In this document: one piece after another, positions 1-7,053 of the stretch
Position numbering within the stretch: the stretch's first letter is position 1
How the letters are laid out: every line of letters starts with the position of its first letter
DNA from: Clostridia bacterium
GTDB taxonomy: Bacteria > Bacillota_E > RBS10-35 > JAJYVN01
NCBI GenBank assembly: GCA_027335515.1
Contig: DAHWHT010000249.1
Location: 1-7,288, forward strand
DNA length: 7,288 nt
Direction: 5' to 3'
Position numbers and translations under genes: made by a program
The notes under the pieces: generated by a model
The model's database searches: none
Seen by the model: only the letters and a program-made list of their open reading frames with translations
What the model was told of the DNA's origin: nothing

Positions 1-1100
1 CGCCGTATTTGGAGGCCGGTGCCGTGCTCGACCTCGCGGGCTATCTGCGCCGGGACAACGTCCCCTTGGGTTTGTGGTCTCCGGGGCAGATGCGCGCCAT
101 GCGGGTCGGGGGCGGGGTTTTCTTCCTGCCCTGCTACATTCACGTCGATGTGATGGCCATCAACCTGGACGCGCTCGATGCGCTCGGGCTCCAGTATCCC
201 GCGCCGGACTGGTCGTACAAGGACGCGGCGCGCCTGTATACGGCGGCCACCCGCCGCACGGCGGGCCAGACGTCTCCGGGGGTGCACCTCCACTTCGCCG
301 GCAACACCCTGGGGGCACCGCAGGCCGATCTGACCACCTACCTTTTGCACGGTTTCGGCGGAGGGCTGATGGACCGTTCGCGGACCCGCTGCACCCTCGG
401 GGATGCGGCCACGGTGGCCGCGGTGCAGTGGGTGGACGAACTGTATTGGTCGGGTGCCGCGGGCGGCACCCGGCTGGATTTGGCGCACACCCCGTTCCAG
501 GAGATCGGCTCCAACGCCCTGCTGGCGGAACTGCAGACCTGGGGGACGGCCTTCCGCTGGACCTATTTCCCGGTGCCCCGCTATCCCGCTGACCAAAGCA
601 GCTTCGAGGCGACCGACTACCACGCGGTGAACGCTGGCAGCCGCAACCCCGAGGCCGCCTGGCGGTTGATCCGCTTTCTGTCCGCCGATCCCTGGCGGTC
701 GCGCTGGGCCATGACGCACCTGCTGCGCGCCCCCAGCCCGGTTGCGCTCCGGGAGGAGTATGTGGCGCGCGTCGAGTCGGTGGCGCCGGTGGCACGGGGC
801 AAGGGTCTGCGGTGGTTCGTCGAGGCGGCGCGCCACTGGGGTGTCGCCAATCGTGTCTTTCGCTATCAGGAGATCGAGGCCGCCACCATCGCCAACGCCG
901 CCCTGGCGCAGGCCTTCAGCCACCAGCAGTCGGTGTCCGCTGCCCTGCGGGGCGCCGCGCGCCAGATCGATGCCCTGCTGGCGTCCGCCGCCCACGCACC
1001 GCAGGTCGGCTTCCGCCAGCGGGTTGCGGCCGCGGCGCGACACGACCGGCGGCTGCAGGTGATGTTTGCGGGCGGCAGGTCGGCAGGCGGGCGGCCTTGA
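1..1100 (+). CDS. ABC transporter sugar-binding protein, family 1 (5' partial)
   Basis: C-terminal part of an extracellular solute-binding protein that would deliver a sugar to an ABC importer. The frame is open to the left edge (first whole codon at 3), so the N-terminus, signal peptide and lipobox cannot be seen; the TTG at position 9 is not taken as the true start. About 365 residues remain. Family-like signs are the hinge region at residues ~35-75 (GGGVFFLPCY, then INLDALDALGL and PDWSYKDA, the usual pattern before an aromatic/DW turn). A second is the late segment at ~208-228 (NAGSRNPEAAWRLIRFLS), which matches the 'sKnkeaAwkFlkFL' signature. The C-terminus ends with a helix resembling the usual last helix (AALRGAARQIDALL) plus a basic tail of about 35 residues. 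The ligand is not readable; the neighbouring kinase and isomerase suggest a sugar. No permease gene lies between this gene and the next, so permeases are probably upstream or elsewhere. Confidence 0.85.
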   Translation, partial: PYLEAGAVLDLAGYLRRDNVPLGLWSPGQMRAMRVGGGVFFLPCYIHVDVMAINLDALDALGLQYPAPDWSYKDAARLYTAATRRTAGQTSPGVHLHFAGNTLGAPQADLTTYLLHGFGGGLMDRSRTRCTLGDAATVAAVQWVDELYWSGAAGGTRLDLAHTPFQEIGSNALLAELQTWGTAFRWTYFPVPRYPADQSSFEATDYHAVNAGSRNPEAAWRLIRFLSADPWRSRWAMTHLLRAPSPVALREEYVARVESVAPVARGKGLRWFVEAARHWGVANRVFRYQEIEAATIANAALAQAFSHQQSVSAALRGAARQIDALLASAAHAPQVGFRQRVAAAARHDRRLQVMFAGGRSAGGRP

Positions 1101-1310
1101 AGGCCACGGACCGGGAGTGCCGCGGCGGCTGTCGTCCACGACGCACGTGCCAGGCGGGGTCTTTCGCGGTGCGCCGCGGGGTGGCCGGTGCGGCGGCCGG
1201 GGTCGATTGCGGGTCTGGCGAACGCTGGCGAAAACGTCTGGCGCGAGGGGGTGGAGCGCGGCCCGGTCTGCGGCGAGGGCCGTGGACATCGCTTGGCTGC
1301 GCGGCGTTCG

Positions 1311-2132
1311 ATGAAAAAGGGGATCTGCTACGGGTGCATCCGTGCCGAGGGGGGGGTGGCGCAGCGGCTGGCGGCCACGCGGGCCGCCGGCTTTGACGCG
1401 GTGGAGCTGAGTTTTGCTGCCGGGGCGGAGGACCCGCTGACGATGGACCTCAACGAGGCGGAGATCGACGCACTTCGCGACCTGGTCGCGTCCTGCGGCC
1501 TGGAGGCCACCAGCCTGATGGGCGGGGCCCTGCTCCGCGAGGCTCCCCTGGTCTCCGCGGACCCGGGGCTCCGGGCGCAGGGGGTCGCCAACCTGCGGCG
1601 GGGACTGCGCGTTGCCGCCCGACTCGGTGCGGACACGATCCTGGTGCATCCCGGTCAGCTGCGGCCGCAGGCGCGCTACGACGCCGCCTTTGAGTGGCTG
1701 GTCACGGCCCTGCGCGAACTGCGCCCGGATCTGGAGGCCGCGGGGGTCGGCCTGGCGGTCGAGAACGTGTGGAACAAGTTCCTGTTGAGTCCGCTGGAGA
1801 TGCGCGACCTGATCGATGCGGTCGGCCACCCGTTGGTCGGTGCGTACTTCGACGTCGGCAACGTGGTGGCGTTCGGCTATCCGGAGCAGTGGCTGCGGAT
1901 CCTGGGACCCCGGGTGCGGCGGGTCCACGTCAAGGACTTCCGCGGCCGCCCGGGCCAGCTGGGCGGCTTCTGCCAACTGATGGACGGCGACGTGGATTGG
2001 CCTGCGGTCGTGGCGGCGCTTGGGGCGATCGGCTACGACGGCCACCTGACATCCGAGGTGGGCGGGGTCGGCCTCCAGGAGACCGCGCAGCGGCTGGACC
2101 GGATCATGGCCCTGGTGGCTGGTCCCGTCTGA
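1311..2132 (+). CDS. sugar phosphate isomerase/epimerase family TIM-barrel protein
   Basis: A 273-residue protein of the xylose isomerase-like TIM-barrel superfamily, which includes ketose 3-epimerases, L-ribulose-5-phosphate 3-epimerase and endonuclease IV. These usually use a divalent metal held by two carboxylates, a histidine and a further carboxylate. That set is visible: E151 (AVENVWN), D181 (YFDVGN), H206 (RVHVKDF) and E249 (SEVGG), with H113 (LVHPGQ) on an earlier strand. The length is normal for the family. ATG 1311 is chosen because the protein then opens directly with the first barrel strand (MKKGICYG). The frame stays open further upstream, but those codons read as arginine/glycine-rich low-complexity sequence, and no strong ribosome binding site is seen. 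It lies 210 bases after the binding-protein gene on the same strand and converges on the PLP enzyme gene. Inferred role: ketose epimerisation or isomerisation ahead of the nearby kinase. The exact substrate is unknown. Confidence 0.86.
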   Translation: MKKGICYGCIRAEGGVAQRLAATRAAGFDAVELSFAAGAEDPLTMDLNEAEIDALRDLVASCGLEATSLMGGALLREAPLVSADPGLRAQGVANLRRGLRVAARLGADTILVHPGQLRPQARYDAAFEWLVTALRELRPDLEAAGVGLAVENVWNKFLLSPLEMRDLIDAVGHPLVGAYFDVGNVVAFGYPEQWLRILGPRVRRVHVKDFRGRPGQLGGFCQLMDGDVDWPAVVAALGAIGYDGHLTSEVGGVGLQETAQRLDRIMALVAGPV

Positions 2133-2143
2133 TCTGAAGGTCC

Positions 2144-2175
2144 GCCCGCAGCGGCCGGGCAACGCGGCTGCGGGC
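2144..2175. terminator. GC-rich inverted repeat between convergent genes
   Basis: GCCCGCAGC (2144-2152) and GCTGCGGGC (2167-2175) form a perfect 9-bp stem with a 14-base loop, 12 bases after the isomerase stop. It is well placed to end transcription of the + strand gene and, being symmetrical, of the opposite gene too. There is no T-run on either side, so it is not a classical intrinsic terminator and could be chance in GC-rich DNA. Confidence 0.4.
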
Positions 2176-2183
2176 CGGGACGG

Positions 2184-2198
2184 CGGCGACGGTCGCCG
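2184..2198. terminator. second palindrome between the convergent genes
   Basis: CGGCGAC-G-GTCGCCG is a perfect 7+1+7 palindrome ending 5 bases before the stop codon of the minus-strand PLP enzyme gene (2204). As RNA it would fold with the central bases unpaired. It could be part of a bidirectional terminator or a protein-binding palindrome. No T-run follows it. Confidence 0.3.
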
Positions 2199-2203
2199 GG
2201 GCT

Positions 2204-3427
2204 TCAGCGGGGGACCAGGTCCGCCACCGCGGTCGCCAGGCGGTCGACCTCGCCGTCCTGCAAGAAGAAGCCCAGACTGACGCGTACGGCGTCCCAACCC
2301 GGGATGGAGCGGACCCGGAACCCCCCGGCCTCGAGGCGCGTGGCGGCGGTCTCACCCGTCAGGCCTGCGATGCGGAAGGCGACCAGACCCGCGGACTCCG
2401 GCGGGGTGAGCAGCTGCACGCCGGCCACTGCGGCAAGGGCTTGGCGGCACCGCCGCGCCAGGGACGCGGTGCGGGCGTGGATGGCCGCCCAGCCAATCCC
2501 CTCGAGCCATTGCAGTGAGGCGCCCCAGGCCAGGAGACCCGGGCCGAAGGTGGTGCCGACCTCCAGACGGCGGGCCGCGTGCGCTGGCAGGAAGTGGCCT
2601 TCCAGCCTATCCATCTGTGCCACACCCGCATAGCCGGTCACGGCGGGCAGCAGCCGCTCCTCCCAGCCGGATGCGACCCAGAGGGCTCCGGTTCCCTCCG
2701 GTCCGCACAGCCATTTCTGACCGGAAACGGTGTAGAAGTCGCAGACGAGGGCGGCTGGACGCACCGGCAGGGCCCCCGCGCCCTGGGCGCCGTCGACCAC
2801 CACTGCGGCACCGGCTGCGTGGGCGACGTGCGCGATCGCGGCCAGGGGCAGTACCGCGCCGGTGGCGTAGGAGACGTGCGACAGAAAGACGGCCCGCACC
2901 CGCCCGTCGCGCAGCAGGGGCTCGACCGCGGCCGCGGCCCGTTGGGGATCGACGCCACCCACGCGCGCCCCGTGGTCGTCGGGTCCTACGCCGCCGCAGA
3001 CGCCGGCCAGGCGGGCCACGCGCACTTCGATGCCCGCCCGCAGGCGGAGCATGCCGGCCACCAGTTGGACGGCGGCGTGCTCAAGGTCGGTGATCACGAC
3101 GGCGTCGCCCGGTTGCAGGCGCAGGCCGAGCGCCACCGCGTTCAGGCCGTCGGTGCTGTGGTGGGTCAGTGCCAATCGCTCGGGTGTGGTTTCCAGCAAA
3201 CGGGCCAGAGCGGACCGAACGGCGGCCGCCGCGTCCCGGCCGCGCCGCCCGGCCTCGCCGCCGATGCGACCCTGCTCATACTCCCACAGGACGGATTCCC
3301 GCAGGGCGGTTGCCGCCGCCTGGGGCAGTGGACCCGCCGTACCGGTGTTGAGGTAGGTGCCGTGGGTCAGCGCCGGCAACTGTGCCCGGATCGCTTCCAG
3401 TCCCGCGGGATCGATCTCCGCTGCCAA
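2204..3427 (-). CDS. class V aminotransferase-fold PLP enzyme (cystine lyase/desulfurase-like)
   Basis: A 407-residue fold-type I PLP enzyme of the class V aminotransferase/cysteine desulfurase superfamily. The N-terminal segment YLNTGTAGPLP (25-35) matches the family's 'yLn.a..gp.p' opening. Cofactor residues follow in the usual order: H90 with STDG (89-94), H184 (LSHVSYATG), D212 and Q215 (VDGAQGAGALP), and the Schiff-base lysine K238 in SGQKWLCGPEGTGALWV. R382 (VRVSLGFF) is the usual carboxylate-binding arginine. The stretch around the lysine resembles L-cysteine/cystine lyases. SufS-type desulfurases carry a catalytic Cys shortly before the last arginine; here the segment reads FRVRSIPGWDAVRVS with no Cys, which argues against persulfide-forming desulfurase activity. 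TTG 3427 is preferred because GAAAGGGG lies 9 bases upstream and the frame further upstream reads as non-protein-like sequence. A glycine-rich insertion lies at ~140-160 (around C144). Substrate unknown; isopenicillin-epimerase-like relatives are an alternative. Confidence 0.86.
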   Translation of the reverse strand: MAAEIDPAGLEAIRAQLPALTHGTYLNTGTAGPLPQAAATALRESVLWEYEQGRIGGEAGRRGRDAAAAVRSALARLLETTPERLALTHHSTDGLNAVALGLRLQPGDAVVITDLEHAAVQLVAGMLRLRAGIEVRVARLAGVCGGVGPDDHGARVGGVDPQRAAAAVEPLLRDGRVRAVFLSHVSYATGAVLPLAAIAHVAHAAGAAVVVDGAQGAGALPVRPAALVCDFYTVSGQKWLCGPEGTGALWVASGWEERLLPAVTGYAGVAQMDRLEGHFLPAHAARRLEVGTTFGPGLLAWGASLQWLEGIGWAAIHARTASLARRCRQALAAVAGVQLLTPPESAGLVAFRIAGLTGETAATRLEAGGFRVRSIPGWDAVRVSLGFFLQDGEVDRLATAVADLVPR

Positions 3428-3436
3428 GCGTGTCCG

Positions 3437-3444
3437 CCCCTTTC
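3437..3444 (-). promoter_or_regulatory. ribosome binding site deciding a TTG start
   Basis: On the minus strand GAAAGGGG lies 9 bases upstream of TTG 3427. No ATG or GTG near the start of the conserved protein fits as well, so this site is the main reason for choosing the TTG as the start of the PLP enzyme. Confidence 0.55.
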
Positions 3445-3535
3445 GCCTCTGCGCTTCGTTGCGGATGCCGCCCTTGCGCGGGCGGGCCTGGCCGGGTGGA
3501 CGAACCGGGCCGCCCGGACTTGGTCGCGGGTTCCC

Positions 3536-3562
3536 CGGTTCCAGCGCCCCGCGGTTCCAGCG
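3536..3562. repeat. 11-base direct repeat, two copies, period 16
   Basis: CGGTTCCAGCG occurs at 3536-3546 and 3552-3562, separated by 5 bases. It sits between divergent genes, about 110 bases from the PLP enzyme start and about 240 from the kinase start. A transcription factor operator is possible, but the 16-base period does not match one helical turn or two exactly. The same stretch read on the minus strand includes TGGAACCGCGG. Confidence 0.5.
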
Positions 3563-3651
3563 CTTGGGTCCCACGGGCGCAGGGGGCGTTCGCCTTGGCC
3601 GGCGTAACCTCGGCTCCCGCAGCCGTCGGCCGCGGCGGCGGTCCTGCCTTG

Positions 3652-3668
3652 CGTGGGCGGTGCCCACG
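3652..3668. promoter_or_regulatory. perfect 7-bp palindrome with 3-base spacer
   Basis: CGTGGGC-GGT-GCCCACG is a perfect inverted repeat in the divergent intergenic region, 135 bases upstream of the kinase start. Candidate operator half-sites or an RNA hairpin in the kinase leader. No T-run follows, so termination is less likely. Function is not established. Confidence 0.35.
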
Positions 3669-3802
3669 GGCGTCCATAGCGTACCGGTGTGATGGTCTTG
3701 GCTCAAGGCGCGCGCGAGGGTGCGGCTTTGCGGTCCGGGTGTTCGCGGGGGTCGCGATGGTGGATGATGCGTGTGGGCGGCGGCGACGAACGGGGGCGGA
3801 GC

Positions 3803-5248
3803 GTGGCGGGCCTGCTTGGCTGTGACATCGGTACTTCGGCCGTGAAGGTGGTGCTCTGGGACGAGGCGCGCGGCGCGGCGGTCGTGGCGCGCTCGGCCCC
3901 CTACGCCATCTCGGCCCCGCATCCAGGCTGGGCGGAACAGGATCCCCAGGTCTGGCTGGTGGGGCTGGAGGACGCCCTGGGGCAGTTGCGTGCGCAACTT
4001 GGAACGCCGACCCTGGCGGTCGAGGCGATGGGGTTTGCGGGCCAGATGCACGGGGTGGTGTTGACCGACGCGGCGGGCTGGCCCCTGCGGCCGGCGCTGC
4101 TTTGGGCCGACGCCCGCGCCACCGAGGAGGCGGCCGCCGTCGGCGCGGCGTACGGCGCGGCCCGCCTCGCGGCCGAGACCGGCTCCGTGCCGACCGCCAA
4201 CTACGTGCTGCCGAAGCTGCTGTGGCTGTTGCATCACGAGCCGCACGTTCTGGAACGGGCCGCGCACGTTCTGCAGCCGAAAGACTGGGTGCGCACGGTG
4301 CTTGGCGGAGACCCGGTCAGCGAACCGACGGATGGCAGCGGCACGGGGTGGATGGATCTGGCGCGGCGGGCCTGGCACCCGGAACTATCCTTCGGGTTGC
4401 CGCCGCGGCTGCGCCCGCCGCTGGTTGCCGCATCCGACGTCGTCGGGCGCCTGCGGGCGGATTTTGCCCGGCGTCTGGGCCTGCCGGCGGGATTGCCGCT
4501 GGTGGCCGGTGCCGGCGATCTGCCGGCGGCGGTGTTGGCGGCGGGGGCCCGCGACGCCAGCCGACCCGTTTTGAACGTGGGAAGCGCCGGACAGGTCGCC
4601 GTGGTCTTGCCGGCCGCAGAGCCGGGGCCGGATGGGGCCCAGCGGTTTTGTCATCCAGATCCAGGTCTGCAACTGTCGGTCGGTGCGCTGCTCGCAGCCG
4701 GACTGGCGGTGCGCTGGGCGCGTCAACTCCTGGGCGATGTGGCGTTGCCGCCCGCGGATGAGGTGGCCGACGTGGTTTTCATACCGCACCTTGCCGGGGA
4801 GCGGCTTCCCTCGTTCGACCTGGGGGTGCGCGGTGCCTGGGTCGGCCTCGGTTTGGAGACCGGGGCCGGCGCGCTGGCGGGCGCCGCAGCCCACGGGGTG
4901 GCGTTTGCCTACCGCGAACTGCTGGAGTGGCTGTGCCCGCAGGGCTGGGGACGCCCGCTCGTCCTGGCCGAGGGGGGGCGGAGCGACGATTGGGCCCGCC
5001 GCCTGGCCAACACGCTGGGCGAGGCGGTGGATCTGTGCCTCCTGCCTTCCCCGTCGGCGATGGGGGCCTGCCAGCTGGCGGCGCTGGGGCTGGGTCTGCG
5101 CCGCTGGGGTGGGCTTGGGTTGCCGGCGGTACGGGTGGTGGACCCCGCCGCGCAGGCCCATCGCCGTCTCGCGGCACTGTATGGGGTGTATCGGGCGCTG
5201 CGGCCGGTTCTTGCCGCGGCCGACCGGGCGCGGCGGGCCGAGCCCTGA
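3803..5248 (+). CDS. xylB: xylulokinase-like FGGY carbohydrate kinase
   Basis: A 481-residue two-domain sugar kinase of the FGGY family; E. coli XylB is of similar size. It would phosphorylate D-xylulose, or a close ketose, with ATP in the cytoplasm to feed the pentose phosphate pathway. Motifs in order: phosphate-binding DIGTSAVK (8-15), the xylulokinase sugar-binding GQMHG (80-84), WADARATEE (101-109), the XylB-like TAxxxxPKLLWLxxHE region (131-146), PKDWVR (159-164), catalytic base D239 in GAGDL, the second nucleotide-binding loop NVGSAGQV (258-265) and AEGGRSDDW (389-397). GTG 3803 is chosen because it puts the first strand directly at the N-terminus (MAGLLGCDIGTS) and GGGGGCGGAG lies just upstream. 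ATGs at 3764 and 3767 would add 12-13 non-conserved residues. Odd point: D239 is followed by L, where E. coli XylB has N, so the substrate may differ. Another FGGY specificity cannot be excluded. Confidence 0.86.
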   Translation: MAGLLGCDIGTSAVKVVLWDEARGAAVVARSAPYAISAPHPGWAEQDPQVWLVGLEDALGQLRAQLGTPTLAVEAMGFAGQMHGVVLTDAAGWPLRPALLWADARATEEAAAVGAAYGAARLAAETGSVPTANYVLPKLLWLLHHEPHVLERAAHVLQPKDWVRTVLGGDPVSEPTDGSGTGWMDLARRAWHPELSFGLPPRLRPPLVAASDVVGRLRADFARRLGLPAGLPLVAGAGDLPAAVLAAGARDASRPVLNVGSAGQVAVVLPAAEPGPDGAQRFCHPDPGLQLSVGALLAAGLAVRWARQLLGDVALPPADEVADVVFIPHLAGERLPSFDLGVRGAWVGLGLETGAGALAGAAAHGVAFAYRELLEWLCPQGWGRPLVLAEGGRSDDWARRLANTLGEAVDLCLLPSPSAMGACQLAALGLGLRRWGGLGLPAVRVVDPAAQAHRRLAALYGVYRALRPVLAAADRARRAEP

Positions 5249-5249
5249 C

Positions 5250-5287
5250 CGCAAGGGCCGCTGCCGCCCTCCGTTTCGGCCGTTGCG
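5250..5287 (+). terminator. stem-loop directly after the kinase stop
   Basis: CGCAAGGGCCG (5250-5260) pairs with CGGCCGTTGCG (5277-5287): 11 positions with a single mismatch and a 16-base loop, beginning 2 bases after the kinase TGA. It could end transcription or stabilise the mRNA 3' end. No T-run follows immediately; the nearest is at 5369. Confidence 0.45.
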
Positions 5288-5349
5288 TTCACCCCGCGGC
5301 CTTCCCAAGCGGATCGCGGGGGTATTTTCTGCTCGCCAGAATCTAAGCA

Positions 5350-5373
5350 GAGATCAAGTGGTCTCGACTTTTT
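5350..5373 (+). terminator. hairpin followed by TTTTT
   Basis: GAGATC (5350-5355) and GGTCTC (5360-5365) form a 6-bp stem with one G-T wobble and a four-base AAGT loop; GAC and then TTTTT (5369-5373) follow. This is a modest intrinsic terminator for the kinase transcript, about 120 bases after its stop. It overlaps another inverted repeat, TCTGCT (5328-5333)/AGCAGA (5346-5351), and may instead belong to the left end of the transposon. Confidence 0.45.
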
Positions 5374-5476
5374 GTGGATATGGGATGCATAAAGGCAGGC
5401 ATTGGCGTTGCGGCGCGGGAGCCGGTGGGAGAAGATGGAACTCCCTGGGGACGGCGTCGGGCGAGGTGGGCGGATC

Positions 5477-7053
5477 ATGACCGGCGCGAGGCAAGACGAG
5501 CAGCCGCCTCTCAAGCGCACGGCGAAGTAGGAGAGCTTGCCGCTCAACCGAGGCAAGCGGCGGACGTTGCTCGACCTCGTGCTCGCGTACGCGAACGTGA
5601 AAGACTCCTTCCTACGCCTGCTTGGTAGAACGGGTGCGTGGCACCATCTGGATAAGCCCCGGGTCCTGCGGGCCGCGACGAAGCCCACACGCCGGAAAGG
5701 TATGCCGGCACACTTGCAGGACCAGGCACGGTTCGACGCGGTGGACACCATACGCCGCTTCGTGGAAGCGGGAATCGCGGCTACCCACGTACGCTCCAAG
5801 CTGTATCACCGGTTCGAGAAGGAGAAACGCCATTACGGCTTTTGGATCCTGCGCAGCTACGGCCGGATCGGTATGGTCCTGCGCGGCGAGGCGCCGCAAC
5901 CGCCCCACCCGACGGCGGAATACCCGAAGGTCAAGCCGGTCTCCATCTCCGTTTCCGAACGGAAGGAGGTCGTCCGGTTCCTGCGCCGCTCGTTGCGAAA
6001 GGCGCTCGGGCGGGCACCCCGAGTCCACCTGCGCCGCTTGTTTGCGTTGACAGCACCCTGTATGGCAGCTTCGAGCACAACGGCAGGCAGTACGTGTCGA
6101 TCGCCTCGCTTCTACCTCGCAAGCGCCGGATACTGCCCCTTGGCGGGCGGGGCCGCATTTCGGGCAATGTGCGCATCGTGCTCAACCCGGCCCGCGCCAC
6201 CGTCTCGGTGCACATGCCGTATGACGTGCGTGTACCGGCCCAGCCGGCGAGCGGCCCTGCGGTCGGGCTGGATGCGGGTGTGACCGAGGTGCGGACGACT
6301 TCTGCTGGCGAGAAGCCGGGCTTGGGCTATGGCGGGCTGCTCGACCGGCTCTCGGAAGAGACGATGGAGACGGGCCGGGCACGCAACAAGTTGTTCCAGC
6401 TTGCCCGGAAGGCCGACGCGAGGGGGGATGCCGCCAAGGCATCGCGGATCCGGCGCCACAACCTGGGCCGCAAGAAGCTGAGGGTGAAACGCCATCGAGG
6501 CGAAGCCGCCGTCCAGTCGTTGGTAGGGCAGGCGGTGCGGCAGGCGCTGTGTAACCGACCCGTTGTGGTCGCGGTGGAGGTTCTGTCCCACCTGCGCGGC
6601 CGGACGAAGAGCCGCAAGCGGTCGCGCATCGTCTCGCGTTGGGCGCGTTCCGTCTGGCGCGAGCGGTTGGAGTTTCGGACCCGGGCGGGAGGTTCCCGCC
6701 TTGAAACGGTCAACGCCGCGTTCACCAGTCAGATGTGTCCCGATCCGGCGTGCGGGTTTGTCCATAAGGACAACCGGCACGGGGACAGGTTTCACTGCCT
6801 GCATTGCGGGTGGGATGGGGACGCGGACGTTGTCGCCGCCTTGAACCTGCTGACCAGGAAGGACGACGCTGAGATCCGCCGGTGGATGCCGGTGGATGAG
6901 GTGCGACGCATTCTGGTTGGCCGGTTCCGCCGCCGGAAGGAGACCGGGAACCGCCCTGGCGATCCTGCTGGGGAGGGAAACGGCACACCGCTCCCGGCTG
7001 GGCTCCAGAAACGCCGGGCGATGAACCCGGTCCCGATGATTGGGGGCGGATGA
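5477..7053 (+). pseudogene. tnpB: TnpB-family RNA-guided nuclease/transposase accessory gene, broken
   Basis: TnpB proteins are RNA-guided DNA nucleases of IS200/IS605 elements and ancestors of Cas12. ATG 5477 has GAGGTG 8 bases upstream and opens the frame MTGARQDEQPPLKRTAK, which meets TAG at 5528-5530 and then continues in frame (ESLPLNRGKRRTLLDLV). The protein runs in this frame to about 6035 and then must shift by -1 to continue (VCVDSTLYGSFEHNG). The C-terminal part holds the RuvC triad: D at 6271 (GLDAGVTEV), E at 6577 (VVVAVEVL) and D at 6826 (DADVVAALN). The zinc ribbon has Cys codons at 6736 and 6751 (CPDPAC) and at 6796 and 6805 (CLHC). If repaired it would be about 525 residues, long for TnpB (often about 400), with a basic tail of about 65 residues. 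Reinitiation at TTG 5537 (AGGAG at 5529-5533) could make the N-terminal half only. Either sequencing errors or true decay explain the lesions. Confidence 0.8.
6879..6898 (+). repeat. 10-base perfect tandem duplication inside tnpB
   Basis: CCGGTGGATG is repeated back to back at 6879-6888 and 6889-6898, within the region coding RWMPVDE just after the zinc ribbon. Ten bases is not a multiple of three, so a fresh duplication would have shifted the frame, yet the downstream reading (VRRILVGRFRRR) still looks protein-like and in frame. It may therefore be coincidental or old. Confidence 0.45.

Larger units (their letters stand above)
3428..3802. other. divergent intergenic region
   Basis: 375 bases separate the divergently transcribed PLP enzyme and kinase genes, so promoters and operators for both should lie here. 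All three frames of both strands are partly open, but only because stop codons are rare at this GC content. The translations are arginine/proline/glycine-rich and I recognise no protein. Visible structure: a duplicated 11-base motif (3536-3562), a small hairpin CGGCT-cccgc-AGCCG (3611-3625) and a 7-bp stem with a 3-base loop (3652-3668). I could not identify convincing -35/-10 pairs. Confidence 0.6.

Noticed and set aside
1188..1310. Upstream extension of the isomerase frame
   Set aside because: The residues are low-complexity and not family-like; the first barrel strand begins exactly at ATG 1311.
2579..3607. Long plus-strand open frame opposite the PLP enzyme
   Set aside because: Antisense shadow of a clearly conserved protein; its translation has no recognisable motifs.
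3428..4378. Minus-strand extension of the PLP enzyme frame up to 4378 (724 codons in total)
   Set aside because: The added part is Arg/Pro/Gly-rich, overlaps the kinase gene on the other strand and has no domain. It is a GC-driven open frame, and the TTG at 3427 with GAAAGGGG explains the start.
4385..5308. Minus-strand 307-codon open frame across the kinase gene
   Set aside because: Antisense to an FGGY kinase with ordered motifs; composition is Arg/Gln/Pro-rich and it lacks any domain.
5364..5393. Possible promoter TCGACT with 18-base spacing to CATAAA before tnpB
   Set aside because: Only 4 of 6 matches in each box, and it overlaps a hairpin and T-run; too weak to annotate.
5374..5628. 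84-codon open frame at the start of the tnpB region
   Set aside because: It overlaps the tnpB N-terminal frame, has no conserved features and is Arg/Ala-rich; it was judged a shadow frame.
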